Shown: one piece after another, positions 1 through 10,202 of the stretch
Layout of the letters: each line of letters opens with the position of its first letter
How positions within the stretch are numbered: the stretch's first letter is position 1
DNA from: Cristatella mucedo
Taxonomy: Eukaryota; Bryozoa; Phylactolaemata; Cristatellidae
Direction of reading: 5' to 3'
Assembly (NCBI GenBank): GCA_009760855.2
Contig: WPIO01000114.1
Span: 621,001-685,000 of the forward strand
DNA length: 64,000 nt
Position numbers and translations under genes: made by a program
Notes under the pieces: model-generated
Database searches by the model: none
Told to the model about the DNA's origin: nothing
Seen by the model: the letters and a program-made list of their open reading frames with translations, nothing else

Positions 1-91
1 TTACTACATGAACCTCTATGAGAATTATTTAAAGGCTGGTAACTCCAGACGGTTAGCTAACACTGTACAATTCTCTTGGGTTAAATATAAA

Positions 92-290
92 CGCTCCGGT
101 TCGGCAGAATGGTAAAGGTGCTTGCCCCGACCGAGGTCTTGCCGAGGTCGTGGGGTCAAGCCCCGCGGCCTAAACAATCAAACCAATACCAGCTGATGAA
201 ACAGCCTCTATCAAAGGGCGACAGAAGATTATTTGTGGCTAAATAGGAAGTGCCTACATAGAGATTAAGTTCTCTTAGGACGCTATACAA
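92..290 (+). mobile_element. SINE1, tRNA-derived SINE
   Basis: The head resembles a type II (Ser/Leu-like) tRNA, with a decayed A box near 105-118 and a B-box-like stretch around 146-160. The body ends in a hairpin-forming tail around 247-288 that resembles the 3' end of LINE A. The same SINE occupies the matching place in the paralogous block (61041-61245), so this insertion predates the duplication. Confidence 0.7.
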
Positions 291-682
291 TGATTTATAA
301 CAAAATAATTTTTTAATCATCTTAAAAAAATTGAGAAATACCTCCAACGTCTCTCCATAAATTCTTGCGCGTTTAGGCTGTTGAATGACTGATTTCTACT
401 GGATATACCTGAACGTTCTGCTGCATTATGAATCAAAGTTTCTGCAGATGCCTCAAAGTAGACGTCTCACAGACAAAATCAGACAATGTAGTAAAACCCG
501 CGAATGACCACCGGCGTACAGAATTGCAATTAATCAGTAATTTCATCAGTAGCTTTAGAAACTGCTGTGGATGCATAGGAACGCATTTTTTGTGCTTCAA
601 GGACTTTCCCCAGCTAGTTTAGGTCAAAGCAATGGATATTGATACTGTATTTTTTATCTAATAACACATGAGCTGAAGATTT

Positions 683-935
683 AGTGAGTCCCTGTGATTC
701 ATCCTTTATGTGCTTATGCGTGCTGACACTGCACATGCTGCCACTTGTCACACTTACATGCCGACCCTGTGCATGTCACTCATAACCATGTTATTCATGT
801 TGTTTTGATCAAGGATGATATTACTCACAATTCAATTGCATTTCCCTTTGCAGCAAATGTAAAGCGCCTAGAAAGAGATTTAGTTCTCTGAGGGTGCTTT
901 ATCAAGTGCCTAATTAGTATTATTATTATAGACAC
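683..935 (+). mobile_element. LINE A 3' tail, 5'-truncated insertion
   Basis: It carries the last part of LINE A: the end of the reading frame (codons around CMSLITML), the 3' hairpin (TAAAGCGCC pairing with a near-match downstream) and an ATT-rich end at about 915-930. It is absent from the paralogous block near 61640, so it inserted after the duplication. Confidence 0.85.
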
Positions 936-1131
936 TTGACAAAAAGGTGCCCCGTTAAAATGATTAATTAGCAGTAACGCATTACGGCAAACTGGCCAAC
1001 AGTTGTGAGCTCAGACCACGAAGCACTATATTTGTCTGTCTTAGGTATCGGAATGCCGCACCTGCTCTATCAGAGGTTTCTCTTCAGAACTCATTATTGA
1101 AAATAATTAGACGTGTGTTTGTGCTACAATC

Positions 1132-1877
1132 TCACAACAAGCAAGCATTTACAATGACCATGACGTTGGAAGGGTTTACGCCAAATAATTGGCAAGTCAT
1201 CGAGAGAGTGAACTGCCTTAACGAATTTGTCACTGGTGACTCAATCCACGTTTGACCTGTTGGCGATAAAGCGGTGATTGCAGAGCGGCACAGAAGAGAC
1301 CCAGCGGTGCTGGTTGCGCACACCCGGCCGTTGCCTGAAGCTATCATGATGAAGCCATTCCCAACTAGTTGCCACGTCCCACCATTGTCCGCCGTGAAGG
1401 CAGCGTTGTAGGTTGAAAGTATGGCCCAGAGTCCAGAAGGACCAGCATCTGCATATTTTACGTTAGGGCTCTTGTAGGACCAAGACGTTCCACAGGGAGT
1501 TGACGAACTAATACCTTCTATGTGAAAGAGTTGGTCGTATCCGTTCACAACCCAGACGGAGTCGTCAAGGTCACTTACAGTCGATTGGCTAGCCCATCCG
1601 TCTGTTTGTTTCCACGCATTGCCCGACGGCTGTTCAGCATTGATATTTGCTTTACACCAGATATCTCCGGCGGAATTCGTACCCCAAACAGACGTTTTAC
1701 CTACATCCAGGTTATTGAGAGAGACGTGCTCAGTCAGTATCACCCATCGACTTTCGTAGTACAGAGGATTGCCAAAACTTCCCTGCATAAAAGCCAATGA
1801 GCCATTGATGAACATGCAGAATATACCAGCCATCCCTGCAGCTAGCCAATGAAGCTGGTGTGTCGTTTCTTTGACAT
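1132..1877 (-). CDS. Tectonin-repeat (tachylectin-like) lectin, last exon, copy 1
   Basis: This exon is open for 233 residues from ATG at 1833 to the stop at 1132, and stays open to a splice acceptor (TTTCTTTTAG) just above 1877. Five tectonin-type beta-propeller blades are visible, each opening with a tryptophan (W30, W74, W118, W154, W196) and carrying the VWG...IWCK type strand. Members of this family bind sugars or lipopolysaccharide, are usually secreted or cytoplasmic, and commonly have about six blades. A hydrophobic stretch upstream of and including residues 1-18 could be a signal anchor or signal-peptide remnant. The acceptor leaves one base of the first codon in the previous exon (phase 1). 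That exon was not found with certainty; the PAN exon at 10203-10442 has a compatible phase but linkage is inference. The 3' UTR contains AATAAT near 1095-1105. The copy is intact and about 92% identical in protein to 61839-62584. Expression is unproven. Confidence 0.75.
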
Positions 1878-1990
1878 CTAAAAGAAATTCTACACGATTA
1901 ACTTAGCTAAAAATCAAAACAACAGCACTAATTCTTGCGTTTGGACTGCAGATGTATAGGCTCTGAATGATTCACTTGGGTTAAATATTA

Positions 1991-2192
1991 ATGCCCCGGT
2001 ATGGCCGCGTGGTTAAGGTATTCGCGCCAACCAAGGTCTGGCCAAAGTCATGGGCTCAAGCCCCACGGCCTAAGTAAATAAACAAATACCAGTTGATTTA
2101 ACAGCCTCTTTCGTAGAGCCACTGAAGAGCCTTTATGGCTAAATGTGAAGTGCCTAAGTAGAGATTAGGTTCTCCTACGACGTTATACAAAT
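1991..2192 (+). mobile_element. SINE1, second copy in block 1
   Basis: The A box is well kept (TGGCCGCGTGGTTAAGG, about 2003-2019), followed by a GGGCTCAAGCCCC B box and the LINE A-like tail (AGAGATTAGGTTCTC) at about 2161-2175. The paralogous block lacks it near 62660, so it inserted after the duplication, upstream of the tectonin exon on that gene's strand. Confidence 0.8.
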
Positions 2193-2261
2193 TAAATATA
2201 TCAAATTATAACATAATTTTTATTTATCTTGTAAATGTGAACCAAATTTGAACAATAAGAT

Positions 2262-2400
2262 ATTATTATTAATGATAATACTAATAATACAAACACAGTT
2301 AATCATGCGCCCTCAGAAAACTCAGTCTCTTTCTATGTGCTTTATGTATGCTGCAAAGGAAGCATTATTAAATGGTTAGTAGTAGCATGCTCAAAAGTTG
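2262..2400 (-). mobile_element. LINE A-type 3' tail
   Basis: An ATT-rich end followed by the reverse complement of the LINE A 3' hairpin (CCCTCAGAAAACTCAGTCTC). It is shared with 62690-62830, so it is older than the duplication. Next to it, 2400-2580 is rich in AGC/AGT trinucleotides in both copies. Confidence 0.8.
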
Positions 2401-3204
2401 AAGATGTAACGATAGCAGAAGGATTAAAGGCAGGTGGTTTAGAGTTTAGAATAAGTTGTAACAGGATGAAAAGTCGCAGAGGCAGTGAAATAAGCACTAG
2501 CAGCAACACTGGTACTTCCATTAGCAATAGTATAGCTTCAGACTGTGTTTTTACTAATGCAATCATTTACCCGCATTGAATCAGGGACGAGTCGAATATG
2601 TTTATGCTTTAAATTAAAAGAATTTTCAGAGCTCTTCAAAAGCTTTTATGTCTTCTTTTTATTCTGGAGCCGGCAGGTTTAAGGAAGAAGATACTATAAT
2701 GCTCGTGTGCGAAATCATTTAGATTACGACAATGAGGCAGATTATTCGGGGAACCAACCTTCTAGCACCTTGAATTCTCTCAACTCACTTGCTGCATGTA
2801 TTCATGACATCCACGCATGGATGGCAGCAAATTTTCTAAAAGTAAATGATAATTAAACTAACTTACTAGCTATAGGAAAACCCAGTGTAATTCAGAAATT
2901 GAAAAGGCTAACGCTCAAATTGGCCCTCTCAGCATAACTCCTGTTGAATTGGCTCAAAATCTAGGTATCTTGTTCAAAAGTGACCTCTCGCTATACGACC
3001 ACATTAGCTCTACAGTCAAATTTGCCTACTTTCAGCTAATAACATTGCAAACATTTGGGCTTGTTTAGATAAGGATACCACGTCTAAGTTGGTCCATGCA
3101 TTTAGCACATTCCATGCTGACTTCTGTACCTCACTGCTTGCTGACCTGCCGGCATGTGCAATCAGGTGATTACAGCTGGTGCAAAACTCCGCAGCTAGGC
3201 CTGT

Positions 3205-3601
3205 GTGGACAATAAATTACCTGTCCTATTCCTCCGCTTAAAGACCGTTGGCGACCGAAGCTTTTGCTCTGCAGGTCCTTGACTGTGGAACTCGCTTCCA
3301 AAATTCTTCGCAACGAGAACTACTCTTCTACTGCCGACTATGGCACAATTTTTTCAGCGGTCCTGAGCTACTACTTCTATGCTACTCACTACCTCAACTG
3401 CTCTCCTGACTCTGCTATGCTTTACACTTTCAATATGTTGCTCGAGACGAAGTCTGTTGGCTACCGAATGCGTACCGAAAGCCGCTTAGGCTGAGAGTGC
3501 GCCATACAAAAATCTCCTGCGTAACACCCACATAGTCTTTGTGACTTTTTGGAGTTACAGACGGAGATGCATTACGTTACATTACATTACATTACTTTAC
3601 A
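3205..3601 (+). mobile_element. LINE B 3' end nested in LINE A
   Basis: It encodes the C-terminal part of LINE B (residues like NDNYSS, YLNCSPDSAM, YRMRTESRLG), then the 3' UTR hairpin and a (CATTA)n end at 3571-3600. Flanking LINE A sequence continues directly at 3602. A short target duplication of about 4 bp (TGT/TTGT) is possible. Confidence 0.85.
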
Positions 3602-3644
3602 TTGTCTGTCGTGAGCGTTTCAGTTGCCACATCACAACACTTCT

Positions 3645-3852
3645 ACTTCTATGCATCACACTACCTCAACTGCTCTCCTGACTCTGCTATGCTTCCCACT
3701 TTCTCTTTGTTGCGTGACAGAAAGTCTATTGGCAACCAAAATTGTACCGAAAGCCTTTTAGGCTGTGAGTGCGCTATATACATAACTCTCCTGCGTAACA
3801 CCCACAGGGTATTTATGACTCTGTGGAGTTACAGACGGAGATGCATTGCATT
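3645..3852 (+). mobile_element. LINE B short 3' tail nested in LINE A
   Basis: This is a second, more strongly 5'-truncated LINE B end. It is flanked by a 6 bp direct repeat ACTTCT (3639-3644 and 3853-3858), which reads as a target-site duplication. LINE A sequence is contiguous once it is removed. Confidence 0.85.
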
Positions 3853-4418
3853 ACTTCTCACTGACCTGCAGTGGCTACCAGTCAAGCAACGAATCGACTT
3901 CAAGATTTTGTTGCTCACTTTTAGGTCCCTTCATTCTTTGGCTCCAGCCTATGTCTCAGATCTACTCCCCCACCAGGCCAAACATCGTACCACCTGCTTT
4001 TCGGAATCAGACAGTATACCAATATCTCGTACAAACCTCAAATATTTTTCAGACCGTGCATTTAGTCTAATATTTCCAAAACCTGGAACTCCCTCCCGAC
4101 TGGCGTTAGCACATCCCCTGACTTGACCACATTTAAAAAAAATGTGAACGCAACTATTTAGCAGAGCCTTTAGTGGATCCCCTGAGATTCATCCTTGATC
4201 TGCTTATGCGTGCTGACACTGTGCATCCTGCCACTAAACCTCACTTGCATGCTGACCCTGTGCATGTCACCCCAAACCATGTTATTAATGTTGTTTATCA
4301 AGAATGATATTACTCACCATTCAATTGCGTCTACCTTTGCTGCAAATGTGAAGTGTCTAGAAAGAGATTGGGTTCTCTGAGGGCGCTTTATCAAGTGTAT
4401 AACTATTATTATGATAAA

Positions 4419-5240
4419 TGCTTATTAATACTGTTTAGAAACCCTACACGTAATCGCATATCGGATAGATTTCGGCGAATGCATGCTATAACTGATGATT
4501 AGTAAGTTGTGCAATGGGCTTTCAACGGTTAGATTCAAGCTTTGGCTGGATCTACAAGTAATTGCATATCTCTTGGTTTTTAATACAATATTCGACATTG
4601 AAACGCAAAATTCTGATATTATCTCATATCAATCTGGATTTTTACTATGATGCACGGCTAAAGAATATATGTTTTTATATATTCTTTAGCTGTGCATATA
4701 GGCACGGGCACCAATAACTGTGTCGTGAATCTATCATTACTACCAGTCAGTTACATCGCCAGTATTTGTGGCAAAGATATTTGCTTTTAACAGCTACTTT
4801 CAGCTAGTTACTTCTGCACAGCAACCTTTGCAAAAATCTCGGCAAACCTTTATTGAACTCCTTTGTTAGCCAGATCAGAAATATTTTTCCTACTGAGTGC
4901 CTCAAAATATACTCATCAACGTCATATTTTTATCTAACACAATCGCTAAAATTCAAGCGAGAGACTGCTAGCCTCAACCTAAGTTTAAATCCCAGTATAA
5001 CTAGACAACCAGTAGCAACATTTAGACCTAGCAGCTACTGCTATCTATCTGGGACGCTTAAATGAACTTCCAACCCATAGTTCTACTTATCTGTATATAC
5101 CTGCATGTACCTGTACATACCTGTACGTTCTCAGCCTAAAGTTACATTCCTGATCCGGTGATGGCTATGAGAAAGAGAAGTACTTTTATTTTTTCCACTG
5201 TCCAGTCACTCGGTGCTCTGATTTTTATTAGCTGTTCAGT
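4419..5240 (+). repeat. Segmental duplication block, copy 1 (right part)
   Basis: It matches 63200-64000 in the same orientation, for example the stretches reading AACCCTACACGTAATC and CAGGCACGGGCACC-like. No gene is seen. It contains the inverted repeat at 4651-4696, which is missing from the paralogue. Confidence 0.8.
4651..4696. repeat. 20 bp inverted repeat, copy-1 specific
   Basis: Arms 4651-4670 and 4677-4696 are reverse complements with one mismatch, around a 6 bp loop. The paralogous site near 63421-63440 has only the right arm. Confidence 0.85.
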
Positions 5241-5254
5241 GAGATCCTGGGTAT

Positions 5255-5625
5255 AGGAATACAAGAACTAAAAGCTGGGTCTCCAAAGGCTTGGAGGTTG
5301 ATTTGAGGCACACCTTAATGACTCAGGTCAGAAGAGCCGGTTATTTGGATGTACAGCTTTATTGGGAAGTAGCTCTGATTGGCAAGCTGGAGAACAAGAA
5401 TGAAGGGATTGAAACGTAAATTACATAATTCTGCAGAGGATACTCTGCGGTAAAAAATTTTAGTAAGCAGAAAAATATATCTGTAGAGTTTTGGGCCCAC
5501 TGTAAGGGCCCTATTGGGCAGGTTAGTAGAGCTATAAGTCATAAATTGCAGAAGTCGACATTAGATGTCAAAGACATGCACGGACCAACATAGCTGTGCT
5601 AGATCTGTTGGATCAGGCCAGAATA
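5255..5625 (-). mobile_element. LINE A remnant, strongly decayed
   Basis: The reverse strand retains the C-terminal RT-associated region (matching NSAARL, YLSD and the CTCCAAAGG...TTTG stretch) with many indels. No tail is visible. Confidence 0.6.
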
Positions 5626-5794
5626 CGATTCCATTTATTTCGTGGAAGACGGTAAGAAGACTTACTTCTTAAGCTGAAAAGGTCGTCTTGAGAACGATTT
5701 CTTAGACAAAAGCCTTCTGGCTATTGTACAGAAGCAACTGCACATATGCTTACCGAGCTCATGCCCATAGTTGGTTATTCACATATTTGGTGAG

Positions 5795-5985
5795 CCGTGA
5801 AGGCACGCTCGGTCAGGCGGTTGCTTTTCATGACCTCAGTCTCAAAGTTTCGAAGGGTTAAAACCGAGGGTTCGAATCCTGCGGTGGGCAATACTATATA
5901 GCCACTACACGTGATGGTGATAGCCGTCCAGGCTCTTCCGTCACTATGCGAAAAAGGCTGTTAAATCCTGTAGTATTAATTTTTT
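5795..5985 (+). mobile_element. SINE2, tRNA-derived SINE
   Basis: A clear B box (GGGTTCGAATCCTGCGG, about 5869-5885) is followed by GGGCA and a body (GTGGTGATAGCC-like) also found at 44435-44480. The A-box region is weak. It ends close to the LINE A copy starting near 6000. Confidence 0.6.
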
Positions 5986-5999
5986 GATGTAACTACTAA

Positions 6000-6935
6000 T
6001 TAGAAAAAGTTTAATTCAGAAAGTGGAAAAGCTAACTCTAAAAATTAGCACTGCCATTGTATCTCTTGTTGATTCTGCACGAAATCTTTGTGTCATGTTC
6101 CAAAGTGACCTTTCAGTAGAAGACCATACCAGCTCCACAGTCAAGTCTGCCTACTTTCAGCTACATAACCATGAGAAAATTTGGGCTTGTTTAGATAAGG
6201 ATACTGCATCTACGTTGGTCCACGCATTTGTTACAGCCCGTCTAGACCTCTTTAACTCACTGCTTGCTGGTCTACCTGCGTGTGCAATCAGGCGATTACA
6301 GCTGATGCAAAACTCTGCAGCTAGGCTTGTCTGTCGCAAGCGTCATAGTTGCCACATCACACCACTTCTCGTGGACCTGCACTGGCTACAAGTCAAGCAA
6401 CGGATCGACTTCAAGATTTTGCCAGTCACTTTTGGGTCACTTCATTCTTTGGCTCCAGCCTATCTCTCAGATCTACTCACCCATCAGGCCAAGCATCGTA
6501 CCGCCCGCTTTTCGGAATCCATCAGTCTACAAATACCTCGTACAAACATCAAATCCTTTGGAGACCGTGCATTTAGTTCGTATGCTCCCAAAGCCTGGAA
6601 CTTCCTCCCGACCTGCGCCAGAATATCCCCTGACCTGACCACATTTAAAAAGAACTCATATACACACCTGTTTAGGACAGCATTTAGTGGTTCCCTGCGA
6701 TTCGTCTTTGATGTGCTTATGCGTGCTGAGACTGTGCACGCTGCCACAAACCACATTTGCATACTGACCCTGTGCATGTCAGCAATAATCATGTTATTCA
6801 TTTTGTTGGTTTATAAAGCATGATATTACTCACACTTCAATTGCATTTCCCTTTGCAGCAAATGTAAAGCGCCTAGAGAGAGATCGAGTTCTCTGAGGTG
6901 CTTTGTCAAATGCATTATTATTATTAGTATTATAA
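6000..6935 (+). mobile_element. LINE A 3' end with long open C-terminal frame
   Basis: A 266-residue frame (6023-6823) covers the post-RT C-terminal domain of LINE A. It contains the LGVIF-like, CRLQLMQNSAARLV-like, HITPLL, VKQRIDFKIL and LHSLAPAYLSDLL segments and ends in the hydrophobic CMSAIIMLFILLVY stretch. The 3' UTR hairpin follows at about 6867-6905 and an ATT tail at 6914-6932. The endonuclease and RT catalytic parts are missing (5' truncation), so it cannot move on its own. Confidence 0.88.
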
Positions 6936-7075
6936 CCATGTTAATAATGTCGTTTATCAAGCACGATACCACTCGCCATGCGTTCGAGTCTCTTTTGAAG
7001 CAAGTGTAAAACACCAAGAAACAGATTTAGTTATCTAATGGCGCTTTATCGAGGGTAATATTAGTAATATTATAA
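6936..7075 (+). mobile_element. LINE A 3' tail, decayed
   Basis: A second 3' tail directly after the previous one, with a mutated hairpin (AAACACC...GGCGCTTTA) and an ATT-rich end. It is either a tandem insertion into the ATT tail or a duplication. Confidence 0.65.
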
Positions 7076-8159
7076 GGCTTTTGGGTGATTCATGAGTGTG
7101 TTTTATCGTCATGAAACTTGTTACAGAGCTTGGTGCCGTCTGAGTGTGAATGTCGGAAATCTATGAAGTAATGGCAATTAGTATGTGGAGACTTAACGCA
7201 AAACGATGTAAATGGTTGTCCATATTGTTAAAAATTGATTTAATAAAGAGTCTAATTTGCTGAGAGGCTAAAGGAGAAGCTTTAAAAATATAAATTTGCG
7301 TCTACAGATTTAATAAACTTCCCCTTATGGAGTGGCACTGCGAACGTCACAGGCAAGACTGTAATTGCTAGAGCTGTGACTTCTGAGCTAACATATGCTA
7401 CGTGAAAGCGTCTGTTAAAATTTGGGACGCCTATAATACATACTTCAGCTCACCGTTTAGTTACCGGGAGTTGCAATAAACACGCGACTCAACGTGGGCG
7501 CTCTGTAAGAGAAATCTTGAAGCTGGGGCAAACTCTATCTGCCCACCAGATAGAATTTCTTGAAAAAATGTAGTAATTTGTGATTATTCATTTGTTTTTA
7601 AGCTGTGTATCTAAGTCTAGCACGCTTAAGACTAATACAGGGGAAAGAAGAGGGCCTCAGAGTCGGTTTAATCAAGAATTTGGCAGGAGCCGACACTGGC
7701 GGTTCATGTAACTGCAAAGTCTGGGCAGAAGATACTTCCAAATGACGAAATCGCTAAAGCGCTTCTCCAATGTAAATCTGAATCCAAATGTAGCCACACA
7801 TTCTGTCATCCACCGCCCCAGTATTACCAAATTTGCTCTGAGCTTCCTGTCTCCACCCTCCCGACGCATCCGAATGGATCTGCCGGCATCGTCGGCCATA
7901 TGCAGGACAGGGCGGCAAGATGTGCTGGACTCACTACAAGTGGTCGAGTTCATTGCCTTGCTTACGCAAGGCAGCATAGGTCGTTCCGTTTGTGAGCGTT
8001 TGACTACTGAACGGGGATATCCTTAAATCCCTCTTAGGTGATTTTCCGTTTAATCCCCTCTTCCTTTATGTGCTGCTATATTTGCCTGACACCGGAGGCT
8101 GCTTCCATGCACACAGCAAATCGTTGGACCGATATAATTTCATTTATTATTTATTTTTA
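7076..8159. other. No recognisable gene
   Basis: No transposon or host gene is recognised. A less AT-rich part (7672-8026) is open on both strands: 94 residues plus, 101 residues minus. Neither frame shows a known motif, and the overlap of two open frames suggests composition rather than coding. Confidence 0.5.
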
Positions 8160-8280
8160 TTGCGCCCAAGAGAACTTAATCTCTATTCAGGCGCTTTACA
8201 TATGCCTCGGGGCTTGAGCCAGCGACCTCAGCAAGACCTTGGTCGAGGCGAGCACCTTAACCGCTGGATTAAACAAGCTC
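8160..8280 (-). mobile_element. SINE1, reverse orientation
   Basis: Read on the minus strand: an A-box-like CCAGCGGTTAAGG, then GACCAAGGTC, a B-box-like CTGGCTCAAGCCCC, and the LINE A-like hairpin tail GCGCCTGAATAGAGA...TTGGGCGC. This copy links the SINE and LINE tails most clearly. Confidence 0.75.
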
Positions 8281-8556
8281 GATGATGGCCCTTGGGGGCA
8301 GAAAACTACCTCTGACAAAGGAAGACGAACGGCAAGTAGCTGTATCAAAGGGTGTGGGAAAACGGTTTCAGCACGGCCTCACCGCAAAGCCGTGTTGCTC
8401 TCTGCAACCGGTTTTGTAGCCCCAATTAGGACTTCCACAAATACGGCTGAGGAGAGGAAGCCATTATGACCCAAAATGAAAAACCTCCACGATCGGATCA
8501 GAGACTTTGATGTAAGCAAATACAATGTCAAGCTTTTGACATTTAAGTTCAAGGAT

Positions 8557-8832
8557 TTAAAAATTTTTGGACCAATTGAGACATGATTGCGTTTTTATAA
8601 AGTTTGCACCATCAAGTCTGGTCAGTCTTTGCCAAATGGCACAGTGCAGGCAGTTCTTAATCAGGCTGTTGGCCACTGTGCCACAAAAGCCATTTGCATT
8701 GGCCGCTGCATGCTTTGTGGTCACAGCCAGCTGGCAGATGGCAGATGGCTCCTTGAGAGTCGTTACCAGTTTAGCAGCACGTAGTCTGTTGGCAATGTAT
8801 GCACAAAATACAAACAAAACCAAAACCAACAA
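8557..8832 (-). CDS. Unrecognised ORF with hydrophobic N-terminus
   Basis: 91 codons are open on the minus strand. The first 13 residues (MLVLVLFVFCAYI) form a signal-peptide-like stretch, followed by a region with several cysteines (ICQL, GFCG, NCLHC). The local sequence is less AT-rich than its surroundings. The plus strand is also open for 89 codons (8567-8836), which weakens the coding case. No splice sites or homologue can be assigned. It could be a small secreted-protein exon, a pseudogene or chance. Confidence 0.2.
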   Translation of the reverse strand: MLVLVLFVFCAYIANRLRAAKLVTTLKEPSAICQLAVTTKHAAANANGFCGTVANSLIKNCLHCAIWQRLTRLDGANFIKTQSCLNWSKNF

Positions 8833-9330
8833 CTAATTACACAACAAGCCAAGCAAACGGTTTCCGATATCCTTTAATTTTTCAGATTGCGAATGTGTAA
8901 ACCGGTATGCAGAGAGCCGGGAAGTTTGAATGCACCAGCTCAAGTGTCACCTGAAAATACTGTGATTTGGTGATGAGCAAGTGTATTGATTGAATTGTAT
9001 GAACAATTGAGTTACACATATTTCTGATTAGCTCAAGGAATTCATATTTAAAAGACTCCTTACTTAGTCATTGCTTTATCAATCCTTGAAAACTTTCTAC
9101 CCTCAAAGACTCATCTGTACTTCCATATCGATCTCACGGAGATCTCCTAAAGGATTTTGGAGCTCCACTGAATTAGTAAATGGATGAACGGGTAGTTTCT
9201 AGTAATTACAACACATTTGTGTAGTGCCGCCAGCAAACTTAATATCTTTATAGCAACATTTGAGTTTTACATTAAGCCCACAAATAAACTAGCTTTCCAT
9301 CTATTTTTACATTGCATTTGATCAACCAAT
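8833..9330. other. No feature seen
   Basis: AT-rich sequence with no recognisable gene, repeat or regulatory pattern. Confidence 0.5.
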
Positions 9331-9334
9331 TTCT

Positions 9335-10148
9335 AAAAGTGATAATAATAATAATAATATTAATACTGTACTTGATAAAGCGCCCTCAGAGAACTTTATC
9401 TCTTTCCAGGTGCTTTGCATTTGCTGCAAAGGGAAAAGCAATTGAATGATAGGTGAAATCATGCTTGAAAAAACAAAAGAAATTAATAACATGGTTAGAG
9501 GTGACATGCACCGGGTCAGCATGTAAATGTGGTTAGTGGCAGCATGCAATGCCAGCACGCATAACCACGTGAAGGAAGAACCACAGGGACCCACAAAATG
9601 CTGTCCTGAATAGGTGTGTTTTTTGGTTCCTTTTAAATGTGGTCAGGTCAGGGGATGTTCTGACGCAGGTCGGGAGGCAGTTCCAGGCTTGGGGAGCATA
9701 CGAACTAAATGCACGGTCTCCAAAGGATTTAAGATTTGTACAAGGTATTTCTAGGCTGTTGGATTCCGAAAAGCAGGTGGTACGTAGCTTGGCCTGATGG
9801 GGGAGTATGTCGGAGAGATAGGCTGGAGCCATAGAATGAAGTGACCTAAAAGTAAGCGACGAAACCTTGAAGTCAGTCCGTTGCTTGACTGGTAGCCAGT
9901 GCAGGTCAGCGAGAAGTAGAGTAATGTAGCAACTGCGACGCTCACGACAGACAAGCCTAGCTGCAGAGTTTTGCACCAGATGCAATCGCCTGATCGCACA
10001 TGCTGGAAGGCCAGTAAGCAGTGAGTTGCAGAAGTTGAGATGAGATGTCACGAATGCACGGACCAACTTAGACGTGGTATCCTTATCTAAACAAGCCCGA
10101 ATTTTAGCAATGTTATGAAGCTGAAAATAGTAGTGATGTGGTATTACT
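9335..10148 (-). mobile_element. LINE A 3' end, long open frame
   Basis: A 214-residue frame (9533-10177) encodes the LINE A C-terminal domain. Visible pieces are YFQLHNIAKIRACLDKD, AIRRLHLVQNSAARLVC, YAPQAWNCLPTCVRTS and HLFRTAFCGSL. The 3' hairpin is at about 9384-9420 and an ATT tail at about 9342-9360. It is 5'-truncated and lacks endonuclease and RT. It ends about 55 bp from the PAN exon's donor site, so it is probably intronic. Confidence 0.88.
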
Positions 10149-10202
10149 AAATATTTTTCTCCGGATTTTGAAATCAAGAGATGAAACTGCCAGTAGTCTT
10201 AC

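Larger units (their letters stand above)
1..2748 (+). repeat. Segmental duplication block, copy 1 (left part)
   Basis: This stretch aligns in the same orientation with 60955-63190. Shared landmarks in order are a SINE1, the tectonin exon, a LINE A tail on the minus strand and a trinucleotide-rich tract. Flanks are clearly diverged by eye, but the tectonin 3' part is almost identical. Copy 1 carries a LINE A tail (about 683-935) and a second SINE1 (about 1991-2192) that copy 2 lacks. The homology resumes at 4419-5240 against 63200-64000, after a LINE insertion. The duplication extends past both window edges, so its full size is unknown. Confidence 0.85.
2750..4418 (+). mobile_element. LINE A 3' half with two nested LINE B insertions
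   Basis: It starts in the reverse transcriptase just after the catalytic site (residues corresponding to [12 protein letters not shown]) and runs to the 3' hairpin at about 4345-4395. Two LINE B pieces interrupt it (about 3205-3601 and 3645-3852). The paralogous block has an empty site around 63188-63205, so the element arrived after the duplication. It is non-functional: truncated, frameshifted and interrupted. Confidence 0.88.

Noticed and set aside
3602-4126. 174-codon ORF looking like a continuous protein
   Set aside because: A chimera of LINE A, a nested LINE B tail and LINE A again, not a gene.
7672-7977. 101-codon minus ORF (and 94-codon plus ORF over the same bases)
   Set aside because: No motif, no splice sites, and both strands are open, which points to base composition.
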